A DNA stretch of 64,000 nucleotides from Corticibacter populi (GTDB lineage Bacteria > Pseudomonadota > Gammaproteobacteria > Burkholderiales > Burkholderiaceae_C), in NCBI RefSeq assembly GCF_004217315.1, contig NZ_SGWR01000002.1:798414-862413 (forward strand), in the 5' to 3' direction. Shown piece after piece: positions 34,726 to 44,565 of the stretch. Below the pieces are notes generated by a model, which saw only the letters and a list, made by a program, of their open reading frames with translations, ran no database searches and was not told the origin of the DNA. Positions within the stretch are counted from its first letter, which is position 1. The number at the start of each line of letters is the position of its first letter. A program made the position numbers and the translations under genes.

Positions 34726-36858
34726 TCAGGCGGCCAGGCGCGAGAGGTCCGCCACCTGGTTCATGGCCTGCTGAAGTCTCTTGAGCAGGCCCAGCCGGTT
34801 GGCCTTGAGCGCAGCGTCCTCGGCATTGACCATCACCTGGTCGAAGAAGGCATCGACCGGCGCCTTGAGCGCGGCCAGCGCCTGCAGGCTGGCGGTATAG
34901 TCGCCGGCGGCGTAGGCGGCCTGGGCCTGGGGAGCAACAGCCTGCAATGCGGCGTAGAGGGCCTTCTCGGCCTCCTCCTGCAGCAACCCCTGGTTCACCG
35001 TGGCCTGTACCTCGCCGTCGGCCTTCTTCAGGATGTTGGAGACGCGCTTGTTGGCCGCAGCCAGCGCCTCGGCTTCGGGCAACTGGGCGAAGACGCGCAC
35101 GGCCTGCAGGCGCTGGCCCACATCGGCCAGGCGCTGCGGCTGCTGGGCCAGCACGGCATCGACCTCCTGCGCGGTGTAGCCCTGCTCGCGCAGGCTGCCG
35201 GCCAGGCGCTCGTAGATGAAAGCACTCAGCGAGGCGCTGGCATCGCCGAACTCGGTACCTGTGGGCAGGTGGCTGGTGAAGGCCGCCTGCGCGGCCTGCA
35301 GCACGTCGTCCAAGGCCAGTTGCGGCGCCTTCTCGACCAGCATGCGGATCACGCCCAGCGCGTGGCGGCGCAGCGCGAACGGGTCCTTGTCGCCAGTGGG
35401 CAGATTGCCGATGCCGAACATGCCCACCAGGGTCTCGAGCTTGTCGGCCAGCGCCACGGCAACCCCCACCGCGCCGCGCGGCAGCGCATCGCCGGCGAAG
35501 CGGGGTTTGTAGTGATCCTCGATGGCGTCGGCCACTTCCTCCGCCAGGCCGTCATTGAGCGCGTAGTAGCGCCCCATGACGCCCTGCAGTTCGGGGAATT
35601 CACCCACCATGTCGGTAACGAGATCGGTCTTGGCCAGTTGCGCGGCGGTGTCGACCAGCGCCACGTCCACGCCGAGCCTCTCGGCAATCGCGCGGGCAAT
35701 GGCGCGCACGCGCTCGACGCGCTCGCCCTGCGTGCCCAGCTTGTTGTGGTAGACCACCCTGGCCAGCTGCGGCAGGCGGCTCGCCAGTGTCTTCTTGCGG
35801 TCCTGGTCGAAGAAGAACTTGGCATCGGCCAGGCGCGGGCGCACCACGCGCTCGTTGCCCCCGATCACGGCACTGGCGTCCTCGGGGCTGATGTTGCTGA
35901 CCACCAGGAAGCGGTTGGTCAGCCGCCCCTCGGCGTCGAGCAGCGGGAAGTACTTCTGGTTGGCCTTCATGGTGAGGATCAGGCACTCCTGCGGCACCTG
36001 CAGGAATTCCGCCTCGAACTGGCAGGTCAGCACATTGGGGCGCTCGACCAGCGCGTTGACTTCGTCGAGCAGGTCTTCGTCATGCACCGGCCGCGCGCCC
36101 TGGCCCACCCGCGCGGCGGCGGCCTGCAGCTGCTCGGCAATGCGCTGGCGGCGCTCGGCGTAGCTGGCGATCACCGCGCCCTCGTCATGCAATTGCCGAG
36201 CATAGCCGTCGGCGTGCTGCAGCACGATGGGTTCGACGCTGGCCTCGAAGCGGTGCCCATGCGTGGCGTTGCCGCTTTGCAGGCCCAGCGCCGTCACCGG
36301 CACCACGGCGCTGCCGTGCAGCGCCACCAGCCCGTGCGCCGGGCGCACGAACTGCACGCTGTCCCAGCCCGGCAGGGCCACGCCGGTCTCGAGCTGGTAG
36401 GTCATGACCTTGGGAATCGGCAGGCTGCGGATGGTCTCGTCCAGCGCCTTCTGCAAGCCTTCGGCCAGCGTGGCGCCGCTTTGCACACTGTCGAGGAACA
36501 GCGCTTCGTTCTTGCCTTCGCCCTGGCGCTTGAGCTGCGCTACCGCGCCCTCGTCCAGCCCCAGCGCGCCAAGCTTCTTGAGCAGCGCAGGCGTGGCCTG
36601 GCCGTCCTTGAGGCCGACCGAGACGGGCATGAGCTTTTGCGAGACGGGCTTGTCGGCCGCCTTGGCTGCCACGCCGATGATGTGCACAGCCAGGCGGCGC
36701 GGCGTGGCGTAGCCGGTGACGGCCGCGCCACTGGCGACCAGGCCCTGGCCTTCGAGACTGGCAGCGATGCCGCTGGCAAAGGCATCGCCCAGCTTTTGCA
36801 GGGCCTTGGGCGGCAGTTCTTCGACGAAGAGTTCGACAAGCAGGTTTTCGGTGGTCAT
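34726..36858 (-). CDS. glyS: Glycyl-tRNA synthetase beta subunit
   Basis: This is the 710-residue beta chain of tetrameric glycyl-tRNA synthetase. The start MTTENLLVELFVEELPPKAL is diagnostic. The middle carries the HD-like region, and the C-terminal region (about 600-700) is the DALR/ALR anticodon-binding domain with FFDQVMVNAEDAALKANRL. The start at 36858 is set by family alignment; an in-frame start at 37023 adds non-conserved residues. Its partner glyQ is not adjacent: 2.1 kb carrying three other genes and a repeat element separates the two. Confidence 0.97.
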   Translation of the reverse strand: MTTENLLVELFVEELPPKALQKLGDAFASGIAASLEGQGLVASGAAVTGYATPRRLAVHIIGVAAKAADKPVSQKLMPVSVGLKDGQATPALLKKLGALGLDEGAVAQLKRQGEGKNEALFLDSVQSGATLAEGLQKALDETIRSLPIPKVMTYQLETGVALPGWDSVQFVRPAHGLVALHGSAVVPVTALGLQSGNATHGHRFEASVEPIVLQHADGYARQLHDEGAVIASYAERRQRIAEQLQAAAARVGQGARPVHDEDLLDEVNALVERPNVLTCQFEAEFLQVPQECLILTMKANQKYFPLLDAEGRLTNRFLVVSNISPEDASAVIGGNERVVRPRLADAKFFFDQDRKKTLASRLPQLARVVYHNKLGTQGERVERVRAIARAIAERLGVDVALVDTAAQLAKTDLVTDMVGEFPELQGVMGRYYALNDGLAEEVADAIEDHYKPRFAGDALPRGAVGVAVALADKLETLVGMFGIGNLPTGDKDPFALRRHALGVIRMLVEKAPQLALDDVLQAAQAAFTSHLPTGTEFGDASASLSAFIYERLAGSLREQGYTAQEVDAVLAQQPQRLADVGQRLQAVRVFAQLPEAEALAAANKRVSNILKKADGEVQATVNQGLLQEEAEKALYAALQAVAPQAQAAYAAGDYTASLQALAALKAPVDAFFDQVMVNAEDAALKANRLGLLKRLQQAMNQVADLSRLAA

Positions 36859-36991
36859 CTGCGTTCTGGAATGGGTGATGGCGGTCAGGCCGCGCAGCGG
36901 CTCGAATGACAGAAGGCGTGATGCGCGGGCAGATGTGGCCCGCCAGCCTTGCAAACCCTGCATTATCGGCGCGATTTCCGCGGCGCCCGGT

Positions 36992-37417
36992 TCAGCGGGT
37001 TTTGGCCGTGAGCGTGCGCACATCCCGCAGCAGATCGGCGGCCAGCGCGGTCAGCTCCTCGACAGCGGATGCCTCGATGTCCAGGTAACCCTCATATTCA
37101 GCCAGGTTGCGCTTCTGGTGCGCGGCATCCAGCACCCGCCAGCGGCTGGCCGGCCAACCAATCGTATGGGCCAGGCACTGGAACACCGTGAAGCGGTTCT
37201 CGCTGCGGTAACCCCACCAGCGCAGCGCCGCCAGCGCGGCGCCATGCGCGGCGTTGTAGGCACTGGTGAAGTGGCCTTCGAGCGAGAGGCTGTCCAGCCG
37301 TGCATCCGCCAGGCGCGTCTGCGCCAGCTCCAGCATGCGGCCGATCTCCTGCGCATTGGCCGGCTCGGCCTTGAGCTGGCCGATGCGCCGCAGGTTTTCC
37401 AGTTCCGGTTTGCTCAC
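36992..37417 (-). CDS. HEPN-domain protein (probable toxin of an MNT/HEPN pair)
   Basis: This is a 141-residue all-helical HEPN-type protein. The motif KRNLAEYEG (Arg103, Asn104 and Tyr108) near the C-terminal third fits the R-N-x3-[HY] signature of HEPN RNases and their adenylylation sites. SAYNAAHGAALAALRWWGY (about 52-70) is the usual second helix. The GTG at 37417 is chosen because AAGGAC lies 8 bases upstream and the preceding nucleotidyltransferase stop is 10 bases away. MNT/HEPN pairs are toxin-antitoxin modules in which MNT AMPylates the HEPN Tyr. Toxicity here is inferred. Confidence 0.78.
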   Translation of the reverse strand: MSKPELENLRRIGQLKAEPANAQEIGRMLELAQTRLADARLDSLSLEGHFTSAYNAAHGAALAALRWWGYRSENRFTVFQCLAHTIGWPASRWRVLDAAHQKRNLAEYEGYLDIEASAVEELTALAADLLRDVRTLTAKTR

Positions 37418-37427
37418 GGCCCGTCCT

Positions 37428-38009
37428 TCATGGCGTTTCCGGCAGGCTGCCGTACAGCACCACCGTCGGCTGCGACAGCATGCGCCGCACGAACGAATCG
37501 GGCTGCTGCAGGCGCTGCGCGAACTCCCGGGGGGTGAACAGATTCGGATTGATCCTGCGCCCCAGCGCCTGCTCCACCGGCAGCAGGCGCTCAAGCACCT
37601 GCGAAAGGGTCAGCGCCTCCCCCACCAGCAGCACATCGATATCACTGTGGGCCGTGTCGGTCTGCTTGGCTACGGAGCCATAGATCAGCGCCAGATTGAG
37701 GTTGGACTCCAGTGGTTCGAGCGCGTCATGCAAACGCACGGCCATACCCAGGGTCTTGCGCGTGAGCGCAACCAGTTCCTCGTAGATGGGGCTGTCCGGG
37801 GCGGCCTGGAAACGACGCAGGTTGCCCACCCGTTCAGTCCGCACCAGGCCGGCCTCCACCAGGCGCTTCAATTCCCGCTGGATGGAGGCGCTGCCCAGCC
37901 CCGATAGGCGGCGCAGCTCGTTCAGATGGAAGGCGCGGTCAGGCTGGCCAAACAACCATTCCAGGGTGCGGGCCTGACTGTCGGAGAACAGGGCGCTGGC
38001 GAGACTCAT
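37428..38009 (-). CDS. Winged-helix plus minimal nucleotidyltransferase (MNT) protein
   Basis: This is a 193-residue two-domain protein. Residues about 10-70 form a winged helix (FHLNELRRLSGLGSASIQRE). Residues about 100-190 form a nucleotidyltransferase with Gly111-Ser112 and the SDIDVLL metal-binding motif at 122-128. It is the probable antitoxin and autoregulator of the HEPN gene that follows after 10 bases. The upstream region is conspicuously AT-rich and carries a 21-bp direct repeat and a 9-bp inverted repeat, likely its own operator. Its base composition unlike its surroundings and its position between glyQ and glyS suggest acquisition. Confidence 0.83.
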   Translation of the reverse strand: MSLASALFSDSQARTLEWLFGQPDRAFHLNELRRLSGLGSASIQRELKRLVEAGLVRTERVGNLRRFQAAPDSPIYEELVALTRKTLGMAVRLHDALEPLESNLNLALIYGSVAKQTDTAHSDIDVLLVGEALTLSQVLERLLPVEQALGRRINPNLFTPREFAQRLQQPDSFVRRMLSQPTVVLYGSLPETP

Positions 38010-38021
38010 GCGCCGGATTCT

Positions 38022-38090
38022 AGCATTATCGATCCAATTTTTGGCATGATAATGCTCAATAATGGCTTGATCGATCCAATTTCCGACATG
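38022..38090. promoter_or_regulatory. Operator/promoter region of the MNT/HEPN module
   Basis: A direct repeat ATCGATCCAATTT..G.CATG occurs at 38028-38048 and 38070-38090, exactly 42 bp (four helical turns) apart. An inverted repeat AGCATTATC/GATAATGCT occurs at 38022-38030 and 38048-38056. The stretch is far more AT-rich than the neighbourhood. Autoregulation by the winged-helix MNT protein is the simplest reading. Confidence 0.6.
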
Positions 38091-38126
38091 GATTCCAACG
38101 TTCCAGAAGGAACTATGCCGCCCTCA

Positions 38127-38348
38127 GAACCTGTTGACGATCTTTTCATGGGTCACGTTGTCCCGCCAGGCGATGCGATGCAAGGCGCAAACCGCAGTCG
38201 GACCGGTGGCCCGGCGAGGATTTGTCACACCGCAGCGCGCGCCTGAGGGCGCAACCCGAAGAGCAGGAGGTCAAAAACGCGCCGGGCGGCGTTGCCCACT
38301 GCGTTTTTGGCCTCCTGCGTGGCCCATGAAAAGATCGTCAACAGGTTC
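38127..38348 (+). repeat. GAACCTG element, copy B (MITE-like)
   Basis: This is a 222-bp element with perfect terminal inverted repeats (GAACCTGTTGACGATCTTTTC and its complement; near identity continues through CATGGG). An exact 3-bp target duplication TCA lies at 38124-38126 and 38349-38351. The long arm is 136 bp (38127-38262). Inner inverted repeats lie at 38263-38280 and 38301-38318, with a loop shortened to 20 bp, and the short arm is 30 bp. The right-hand TCA is the stop codon of the YdjM-like gene. No transposase is encoded. Confidence 0.85.
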
Positions 38349-38870
38349 TCAGCGCAGCTTGCGCCCCAGCAGCACCAGCAGCGCCGCACCCATCAGCGGC
38401 AGCCACACGGTGAAGAATTCGTTCTGCAGCGTGGCCAGCCCGCGCGCCGAGAAGAAGCGTTGCCAGTTCACCGGCGAGACCAGGATGAACTGCCAGGCGC
38501 TGACATAGCGCGCATCACTGAACGGCCACAGCAGCGGCACGCCATAGCGGCCGGTGGTGCAGGCATCGAGCAGCGGGTGCGAGAAGCAGCAGACGAACAT
38601 CCACAGCCAGGCCTTCCACATGGCAATGCCCCAGCGCCGCGCAAAACCCAGACCGATACAGCCCACCGCGAAGGCAAAGCCGATCGAGTGCGTGAAACCG
38701 CGGTGGCCCCAGATACCGTCCAGGCGCATGCCGAACTGGTTGGGGATGCCGTCGAAATCCGGCAGGACGGACGCGAGCATGCCCATCAGCAGCATCGATG
38801 CGGGCACGCGCGCGCCCAGCGCCACCTTGGCGGCGAGCGGAACGGCAACGTGCGTGAAGATCGTGGGCAT
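38349..38870 (-). CDS. YdjM/DUF457-type membrane-bound metal-dependent hydrolase
   Basis: This is a 173-residue integral membrane protein with about four TM helices and conserved polar motifs. These are LPDFDG, HRGFTHS (about 55-61) and HPLLD (about 98-102), which match the putative metal-binding residues of the YdjM/DUF457 family. The E. coli member is under LexA control; no LexA box is obvious here. The start MPTIFTHVAVPLA is typical of the family. It lies 54 bases after glyQ on the same strand, and its TGA stop abuts repeat element copy B. Confidence 0.87.
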   Translation of the reverse strand: MPTIFTHVAVPLAAKVALGARVPASMLLMGMLASVLPDFDGIPNQFGMRLDGIWGHRGFTHSIGFAFAVGCIGLGFARRWGIAMWKAWLWMFVCCFSHPLLDACTTGRYGVPLLWPFSDARYVSAWQFILVSPVNWQRFFSARGLATLQNEFFTVWLPLMGAALLVLLGRKLR

Positions 38871-38924
38871 GGCGGGCAGGCTCGTTGTGATGCAGCGGTG
38901 GCGACGGAACGGCGACTGGGCCGC

Positions 38925-39848
<924 letters not shown>

Positions 39849-40444
39849 GGATGGAGGATGCATCAAAGTGCGCGCGCCGCCGGGCTGGCAGCCGCTCAGG
39901 CACCGCCATGCTCGCCGTACTGCCTGGCAGCGCGACCAGCCCCGACATGTCGGGGCGAAAGCGCCGATTCTACGGCAAGGGTGCGGCCGGGCGCCTTGGC
40001 GGGGCAGGGCCCACCGCGCTTCGGGGTGCTTCGGGTGCTTCGGGTGCTTCGGAGCGCCTTTGGTCACTTGGCGCGCACCAATCCGGGTCAATCATTTTCA
40101 TTTCACGAGCCGAGGCGGCGGTTGAGGGGATCCGCGGTTCCAGGCTCCCGAGCCCGATTTCAGGACATTCACATTCAAGAAGGCCGCCAAAGAAGGCTGA
40201 CGGCTCGGCTTAACCTGCCAGCCCATCAGCCGGCCAGCCCGAAGACTCGAACTGCGGGGCCGCAGGGCATTGGGGGAGGAGAGGCGCCGCACCATTGTGC
40301 ATTTATGGATGCATTGCGCATTCCAGCATATCGCTTCCCTGCAGAGTCCGAAGTTCGTAAGCTGACGGTACGTCCATCACCTCGCGCCGTAGTGGCACAG
40401 GGGGTATGGGTGCGGTTGACGCAAACGCAGAGGGAGCGTGGTAG
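39849..40444. other. 596-base gap before the DMT exporter gene
   Basis: I see no convincing gene or RNA here. The glyQ promoter should lie in the left part. At 40018-40053 there are four tandem copies of a 9-bp unit (TGCTTCGGG, first and last imperfect). The right part (about 40295-40440) is less GC-rich and contains GAGGGAG just before the ATG at 40445. Weak short frames in this gap lack ribosome-binding sites and family similarity. Confidence 0.5.
40018..40053. repeat. 9-bp tandem repeat, about four units
   Basis: The unit TGCTTCGGG is repeated at 40027-40035 and 40036-40044. Variant units GCTTCGGGG (40018-40026) and TGCTTCGGA (40045-40053) flank these two. This is a slippage-prone tract about 175 bases upstream of glyQ. 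Confidence 0.8.
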
Positions 40445-41290
40445 ATGGATATGTGGGTGTTTCTGGCGGTGCTCGCCGGCGCGGCCTGTCATGCGGGCTG
40501 GAACGCGATCGTCAAGACCGGGCTGGACCCGTTCCTGTCGATGACCTTGGTGGCGCTGGCGGTCACTGCGCTGGCCCTGCCGATGGCGCCGTTCGTCGCC
40601 GTCCCGGATGTGCAGGTCTGGCCCTGGCTGCTGGCCTCGATGGGGCTGCATACCGGCTACAAGCTGTTCCTGATCCAGGCCTACCGCACAGGCGACCTGG
40701 CACAGGTCTACCCCATTGCGCGCGGCACGGCGCCCCTGCTGGTGGCGATTGTCATGGCATTGGGCTTTGGCGAATCGCTCGGGGCGATGGCCCAGACCGG
40801 CATGGGGCTGCTGATCGCCGGCATCTGGCTGATGTCCGTGCGGGGCGGACGGCAGCGCTCCCGGCCCGACAGGCGGGCCATCGGCTTTGCGCTGCTGACC
40901 TCCGTCTTCATCGCCGGCTATACGCTCGTCGATGGGCTTGGCGCACGCCGCAACGCCGACGCGCACGGCTATGTCGTGTGGCTTTTCGTATTCGATGGGC
41001 TGGTCATGCTGGCCGTGCTGCTGCTGCGCCGCGGCCCCCGCGCGCTGGGTGCGCTGCTGCCGTTCTGGCGCAGCGGGCTGTGCGGCGGAGCCATGTCGCT
41101 GGGTTCCTACTGGGTGGCGATCTGGGCCATGACGGTGGCGCCCATCGCGCTGGTGGCGGCACTGCGCGAAACCAGCGTACTGTTCGCGCTGGGCATCTCG
41201 GCGGTGATGCTGCGCGAGCCACCCTCGCGCTGGCGGCTGCTTTCGGCGTTGACCATCATCGCCGGCATTGCCGCCATCCGGCTGGGGTAG
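40445..41290 (+). CDS. EamA/DMT-superfamily transporter
   Basis: This is a 281-residue inner-membrane protein with ten predicted TM helices in two EamA halves. The first half includes LAVLAGAACHAGWNAIVKTG and YRTGDLAQVYPIARGTAPLLVA (about 80-101). The second begins near ALLTSVFIAGYTLVDGLGAR. Members are exporters or permeases for amino acids, nucleobases or metabolites. No substrate can be assigned. GAGGGAG 8 bases before the ATG supports the start. The gene is convergent to the site-2 protease gene (62 bases apart). Confidence 0.9.
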   Translation: MDMWVFLAVLAGAACHAGWNAIVKTGLDPFLSMTLVALAVTALALPMAPFVAVPDVQVWPWLLASMGLHTGYKLFLIQAYRTGDLAQVYPIARGTAPLLVAIVMALGFGESLGAMAQTGMGLLIAGIWLMSVRGGRQRSRPDRRAIGFALLTSVFIAGYTLVDGLGARRNADAHGYVVWLFVFDGLVMLAVLLLRRGPRALGALLPFWRSGLCGGAMSLGSYWVAIWAMTVAPIALVAALRETSVLFALGISAVMLREPPSRWRLLSALTIIAGIAAIRLG

Positions 41291-41352
41291 CTGGGATAGC
41301 GTGTGTCTGCAAACCCCGGCACGGGGGCCGCGTCACAGCGGCCGGAAAGAAT

Positions 41353-42012
41353 TCAGCCCGTCAGCCACAGCAGCGGCTGCAGCAGCAGGCTTTGCCCCAG
41401 GTTGACCAGCGGGATCAGCCAGTAGCGGTCGAGCACGCCCACCAGCAGCAGGCCCATGACGATGAAGAAACCGAAGGGTTCGAGCCGCGCCAGCATGCTG
41501 GCGGGCTTGTAGGGCAGCAGGCCGACGGCGATGCGGCCGCCATCGAGCGGCGGAAGCGGAAAGAGGTTGAGCACGCCCAGCACCAGGTTGACCACGATGC
41601 CGGCATTGGCCATGCCGATGAAGAAGGGCTCGCGCACGCCTGCCAGCAGCAGGCCGGCCATCAACGCGGTCCACAGCACCGCCTGGATGAAGTTGGAGGC
41701 CGGGCCGGCCAGCGCGATCCAGACCATGTCGCGGCGCGGATTCTTCAGGTTGCGGCCGTTGATGGGCACCGGCTTGGCGTAGCCGAACATGAAGCTGCCG
41801 CTGGTGGCGAAGAACAGCAGCAGCGGAATGACGATGGTGCCGATCGGATCGATGTGCTTGAACGGGTTGAGCGTGATGCGCCCGAGCATCTCGGCGGTGC
41901 GGTCGCCGAAGTGGCGGGCCGCATAGCCATGCGCGGCTTCGTGGATGGTGATGGCCAGCAGCACGGGGATGGCCATCATGACGATGGTCTGGATGATGTT
42001 GTCGGTATTCAC
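41353..42012 (-). CDS. Site-2 protease family (M50) zinc metalloprotease
   Basis: This is a 219-residue membrane-embedded M50 protease without PDZ domains. The zinc site is HEAAH (residues 24-28) in AITIHEAAHGYAARHFGD. The third ligand lies in the NLFPLPPLDGGR motif (about 147-158). The compact length is normal for the group that lacks PDZ domains. Substrates are unknown. It probably forms an operon with the YciO-like gene, which ends upstream on the same strand 99 bases away. Confidence 0.92.
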   Translation of the reverse strand: MNTDNIIQTIVMMAIPVLLAITIHEAAHGYAARHFGDRTAEMLGRITLNPFKHIDPIGTIVIPLLLFFATSGSFMFGYAKPVPINGRNLKNPRRDMVWIALAGPASNFIQAVLWTALMAGLLLAGVREPFFIGMANAGIVVNLVLGVLNLFPLPPLDGGRIAVGLLPYKPASMLARLEPFGFFIVMGLLLVGVLDRYWLIPLVNLGQSLLLQPLLWLTG

Positions 42013-42111
42013 GGCTATGGGTGTCGGAGGGGAAGCGGCCGTACCGTGGCACGGCCGATGTTCAAGGGATGACGGGTTGGCGGAGGACGTCGGGCAGGAA
42101 CGCGGCGCCCC

Positions 42112-42753
42112 TCATCCGCCCAGGCCCAGCGCCTGCAGGCTGCCCTGGCCGGCGCGCAGCACGGTGGCATCGCCGCCGCCATCCATGCTGGTCAGGTCCA
42201 GCACGGTGGTGGGTTTGATGGGCACGGTACCGGCGTCGATGACGGCGCCCAACTCATGGTCGAGGCGCTCGCGGATTTCCTCGGGATCGCTCACCGGATC
42301 TTCCTCGCCGGGCAGGATCAGCGTGCTCGCCAGCAGCGGCGCGCCCAGGATGTCCAGCAAGCCGCGGATGACGGGGTGCTCGGGCACGCGCAGGCCGATG
42401 GTCTTGCGCTGCGGGTGGCTGATGCGCCTCGGTACTTCCTTGCTGGCCGGCAGCACGAAGGTGTAGGGCCCGGGCGTGGCCTGCTTGAGCAGGCGGAACT
42501 GGCGGTTGTCCACCCGCGCGTAGCTGGCCAGCTCCGAGAGGTCCTTGCAGATCAGCGTCAGCAGGTGCTTGTCGTCGACGCCGCGGATGCGCCGCAGGTG
42601 GTCCACCGCCGCCTTGTCATCGAGCTGGCAGACCAGCGCGTAGCTCGAATCGGTGGGCACGGCAAGCACCTCGCCCTGGCGCAGCAGGTCGGCGGCCTGG
42701 CCAAGCAGGCGCGGCTGGGGGTTGACGGGATGGACTTCGAAATATTGGGCCAT
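42112..42753 (-). CDS. Sua5/YciO/YrdC-family protein (YciO-like)
   Basis: This is a 213-residue YrdC-fold protein. It has the nucleotide-binding stretch [16 protein letters not shown] (about 27-42), [29 protein letters not shown] and [12 protein letters not shown], plus the [10 protein letters not shown] motif. It resembles YciO more than the tRNA-modifying TsaC. Threonylcarbamoyl-adenylate synthesis is possible but not certain. The ATG at 42753 begins the conserved [13 protein letters not shown]. Longer in-frame starts lack similarity and run toward the divergent dcd promoter. Confidence 0.9.
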   Translation of the reverse strand: MAQYFEVHPVNPQPRLLGQAADLLRQGEVLAVPTDSSYALVCQLDDKAAVDHLRRIRGVDDKHLLTLICKDLSELASYARVDNRQFRLLKQATPGPYTFVLPASKEVPRRISHPQRKTIGLRVPEHPVIRGLLDILGAPLLASTLILPGEEDPVSDPEEIRERLDHELGAVIDAGTVPIKPTTVLDLTSMDGGGDATVLRAGQGSLQALGLGG

Positions 42754-42926
42754 GGCGGTGCGATTGCCTGTGCGCGGCGCTGACGCCGCCTGATACGAGA
42801 TGCGGGCGAAAGAGGGCCATTGTGCCGCAATCGCCAGCGGCGAGCCCAGGCTCTTGGGGCATCCACCATTGCCGCCCGCTACAATTTGCCGATTCATCCA
42901 GGGACGTTGGGCACGACGCAAGCAGC

Positions 42927-43493
42927 ATGAGCATCAAGAGCGACAAGTGGATCCGCCGCATGGCCGAGCAGCACGGCATGATCGAGCCGTTCGAACCCGG
43001 CCAGGTGCGCGAGGCCGACGGCCAGAAGATCATCAGCTACGGCACCAGCAGCTATGGCTACGACATCCGCTGCGCGCGCGAATTCAAGGTCTTCACCAAC
43101 ATCCACAGCACGGTGGTGGATCCGAAGCACTTCGACGAGAAGAGCTTCGTCGACTTCGAGGGCGACCACTGCATCATTCCGCCCAACAGCTTCGCGCTGG
43201 CCCGCACGGTGGAGTATTTCCGGATTCCGCGCAATGTGCTGACGATCTGCCTGGGCAAAAGCACCTATGCGCGCTGCGGCATCATCGTCAACGTCACGCC
43301 CTTCGAGCCGGAATGGGAGGGCTATGTGACGCTGGAGTTCTCCAACACCACGCCGCTGCCGGCCAAGATCTACGCTGGCGAAGGCTGCGCGCAGGTGCTG
43401 TTCCTCGAAGGCGACGAGCCGCCCGAAGTCAGCTACAAGGACCGCGGCGGCAAGTACCAGGGCCAGCACGGCGTGACGCTGCCGCGCACCTGA
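42927..43493 (+). CDS. dcd: dCTP deaminase
   Basis: This is a 188-residue trimeric dCTP deaminase, making dUTP for thymidylate synthesis. It is near full identity in type to other proteobacterial Dcd, with [19 protein letters not shown] at the start. The active-site glutamate lies in [17 protein letters not shown], and SYGYDIRCA and [11 protein letters not shown] are also present. The start at 42927 has weak AGCAGC only, but the family N-terminus is unambiguous. A TGA stop is followed directly by GAACCTG, a possible remnant end of the repeat element. Confidence 0.97.
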   Translation: MSIKSDKWIRRMAEQHGMIEPFEPGQVREADGQKIISYGTSSYGYDIRCAREFKVFTNIHSTVVDPKHFDEKSFVDFEGDHCIIPPNSFALARTVEYFRIPRNVLTICLGKSTYARCGIIVNVTPFEPEWEGYVTLEFSNTTPLPAKIYAGEGCAQVLFLEGDEPPEVSYKDRGGKYQGQHGVTLPRT

Positions 43494-43556
43494 GAACCTG
43501 CCCCGGCGCGTCCGGGGCGCCGCCCGCCGCCGCGTGGCGCGACGTAAAATACGCCC

Positions 43557-44144
43557 ATGCCCAAGCCGCCCGCCCCGTCCATCGACCTGACCGGACACCT
43601 GCTCATCGCCATGCCCGGAATGGAAGACGAGTTGTTCGGCGGCAGCGTGGTCTATCTGTGCGAGCACAACGATCAGGGCGCGCTCGGCCTCATCATCAAC
43701 AAGACCACCGACATCCGCGTGCGGCACCTGTTCTCGCGGCTGGAGATGCCGCTGCCGCGCAAGGATCTGGCCGACCTGCCGGTGCTGCTGGGCGGCCCGC
43801 TGCACCAGGACCGCGGCTTCGTGCTGCACGACGTGGCCGGCGAGGGAGAGGATGGCTATGCCTCCACGCTGCCAATCACCAGCGGACTGGCGATGACCTC
43901 CTCGCGCGACGTGATGGACGACCTGGCCCAGGGCGCCGGGCCCCGCCACGCACTGCTGGCGCTGGGCTGCTCCTCGTGGGACGAGGGCCAGCTCGAGAGC
44001 GAACTGGCCGCCAATGCCTGGTTGACCGTCAAGGCCGATGCCGACTGGCTGTTCGCCCTGCCGCCGCAGGAACGCTATGCGCGCGCCTTCGCGCTGCTGG
44101 GCATCCTGCCGCAGCAGATCGTCCCCACCGTCGGTCATGCCTGA
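43557..44144 (+). CDS. YqgE/AlgH family protein
   Basis: This is a 195-residue DUF179 protein of the YqgE/AlgH family. Conserved features are the N-terminal GHLLIAMPGMEDELFGGSVVYLCEH (about 13-37), GALGLIINK and LLGGPLHQDRGFVLH (about 77-91), with LGCSSWDEGQLESELAANAW near the C-terminus. The biochemical role is unknown. In most proteobacteria it precedes ruvX, as here: the next start overlaps this stop. The cluster yqgE-ruvX-pyrR-pyrB is a conserved string. Confidence 0.95.
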   Translation: MPKPPAPSIDLTGHLLIAMPGMEDELFGGSVVYLCEHNDQGALGLIINKTTDIRVRHLFSRLEMPLPRKDLADLPVLLGGPLHQDRGFVLHDVAGEGEDGYASTLPITSGLAMTSSRDVMDDLAQGAGPRHALLALGCSSWDEGQLESELAANAWLTVKADADWLFALPPQERYARAFALLGILPQQIVPTVGHA

Positions 44145-44565
44145 GAACATGCCTCCCGACGCCAGCGTGCAAGCGCACTGGCAGACCTTCCTCGCCTTCG
44201 ACTACGGCACGCGCCGCACCGGCGTGGCAGTGGGCACGCGCATGCTCGGCAGCGCCAATCCGGTGGGCACCCTCGCCGCCGAGGGCAAGGCGCAATTTCC
44301 GCTGGCGGCGGCCTACCTCGATGAATGGCGGCCCGACGCGCTGGTGGTGGGCATCCCCTTCCACCCCGATGGCGCCGAACACGAGAACACGCTGCGCGCG
44401 CGCAAGTTCATGCGCGGGCTGCACGGGCGCTTCGGACTGCCGGTGTTCGGCGTGGACGAGCGCTACAGCACCACCGAGGCGCTGGCGGGCGGGGCCGACG
44501 AGCGCCAAGTCGACGCGCAATCTGCGGCTATCATCCTCGCACAGTTTTTAAGGAGTCTGGAATGA
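44137..44565 (+). CDS. ruvX: RuvX/YqgF Holliday junction resolvase-like protein
   Basis: This is a 142-residue YqgF-type RNase H-fold nuclease. It is implicated in Holliday-junction resolution and in 16S rRNA 5'-end maturation. The first catalytic Asp is in FLAFDYGTRRTGVAVG (about 18-33), and VDERYSTTEA and the final DAQSAAIILAQ supply the other acidic positions. The ATG at 44137 overlaps the yqgE stop by 8 bases; an alternative ATG lies at 44149, four codons later. It overlaps pyrR by ATGA. Confidence 0.94.
   Translation: MPENMPPDASVQAHWQTFLAFDYGTRRTGVAVGTRMLGSANPVGTLAAEGKAQFPLAAAYLDEWRPDALVVGIPFHPDGAEHENTLRARKFMRGLHGRFGLPVFGVDERYSTTEALAGGADERQVDAQSAAIILAQFLRSLE

Noticed and set aside
40185-40300. 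tRNA-like string GAAGACTCGAACTGCGGGG in the 39849-40444 gap
   Set aside because: It cannot be folded into a cloverleaf with acceptor and anticodon stems.
43501-43517. CCCCGG-CGCGT-CCGGGG hairpin after dcd as a terminator
   Set aside because: It has only a 6-bp stem with no U-tract in very GC-rich DNA.
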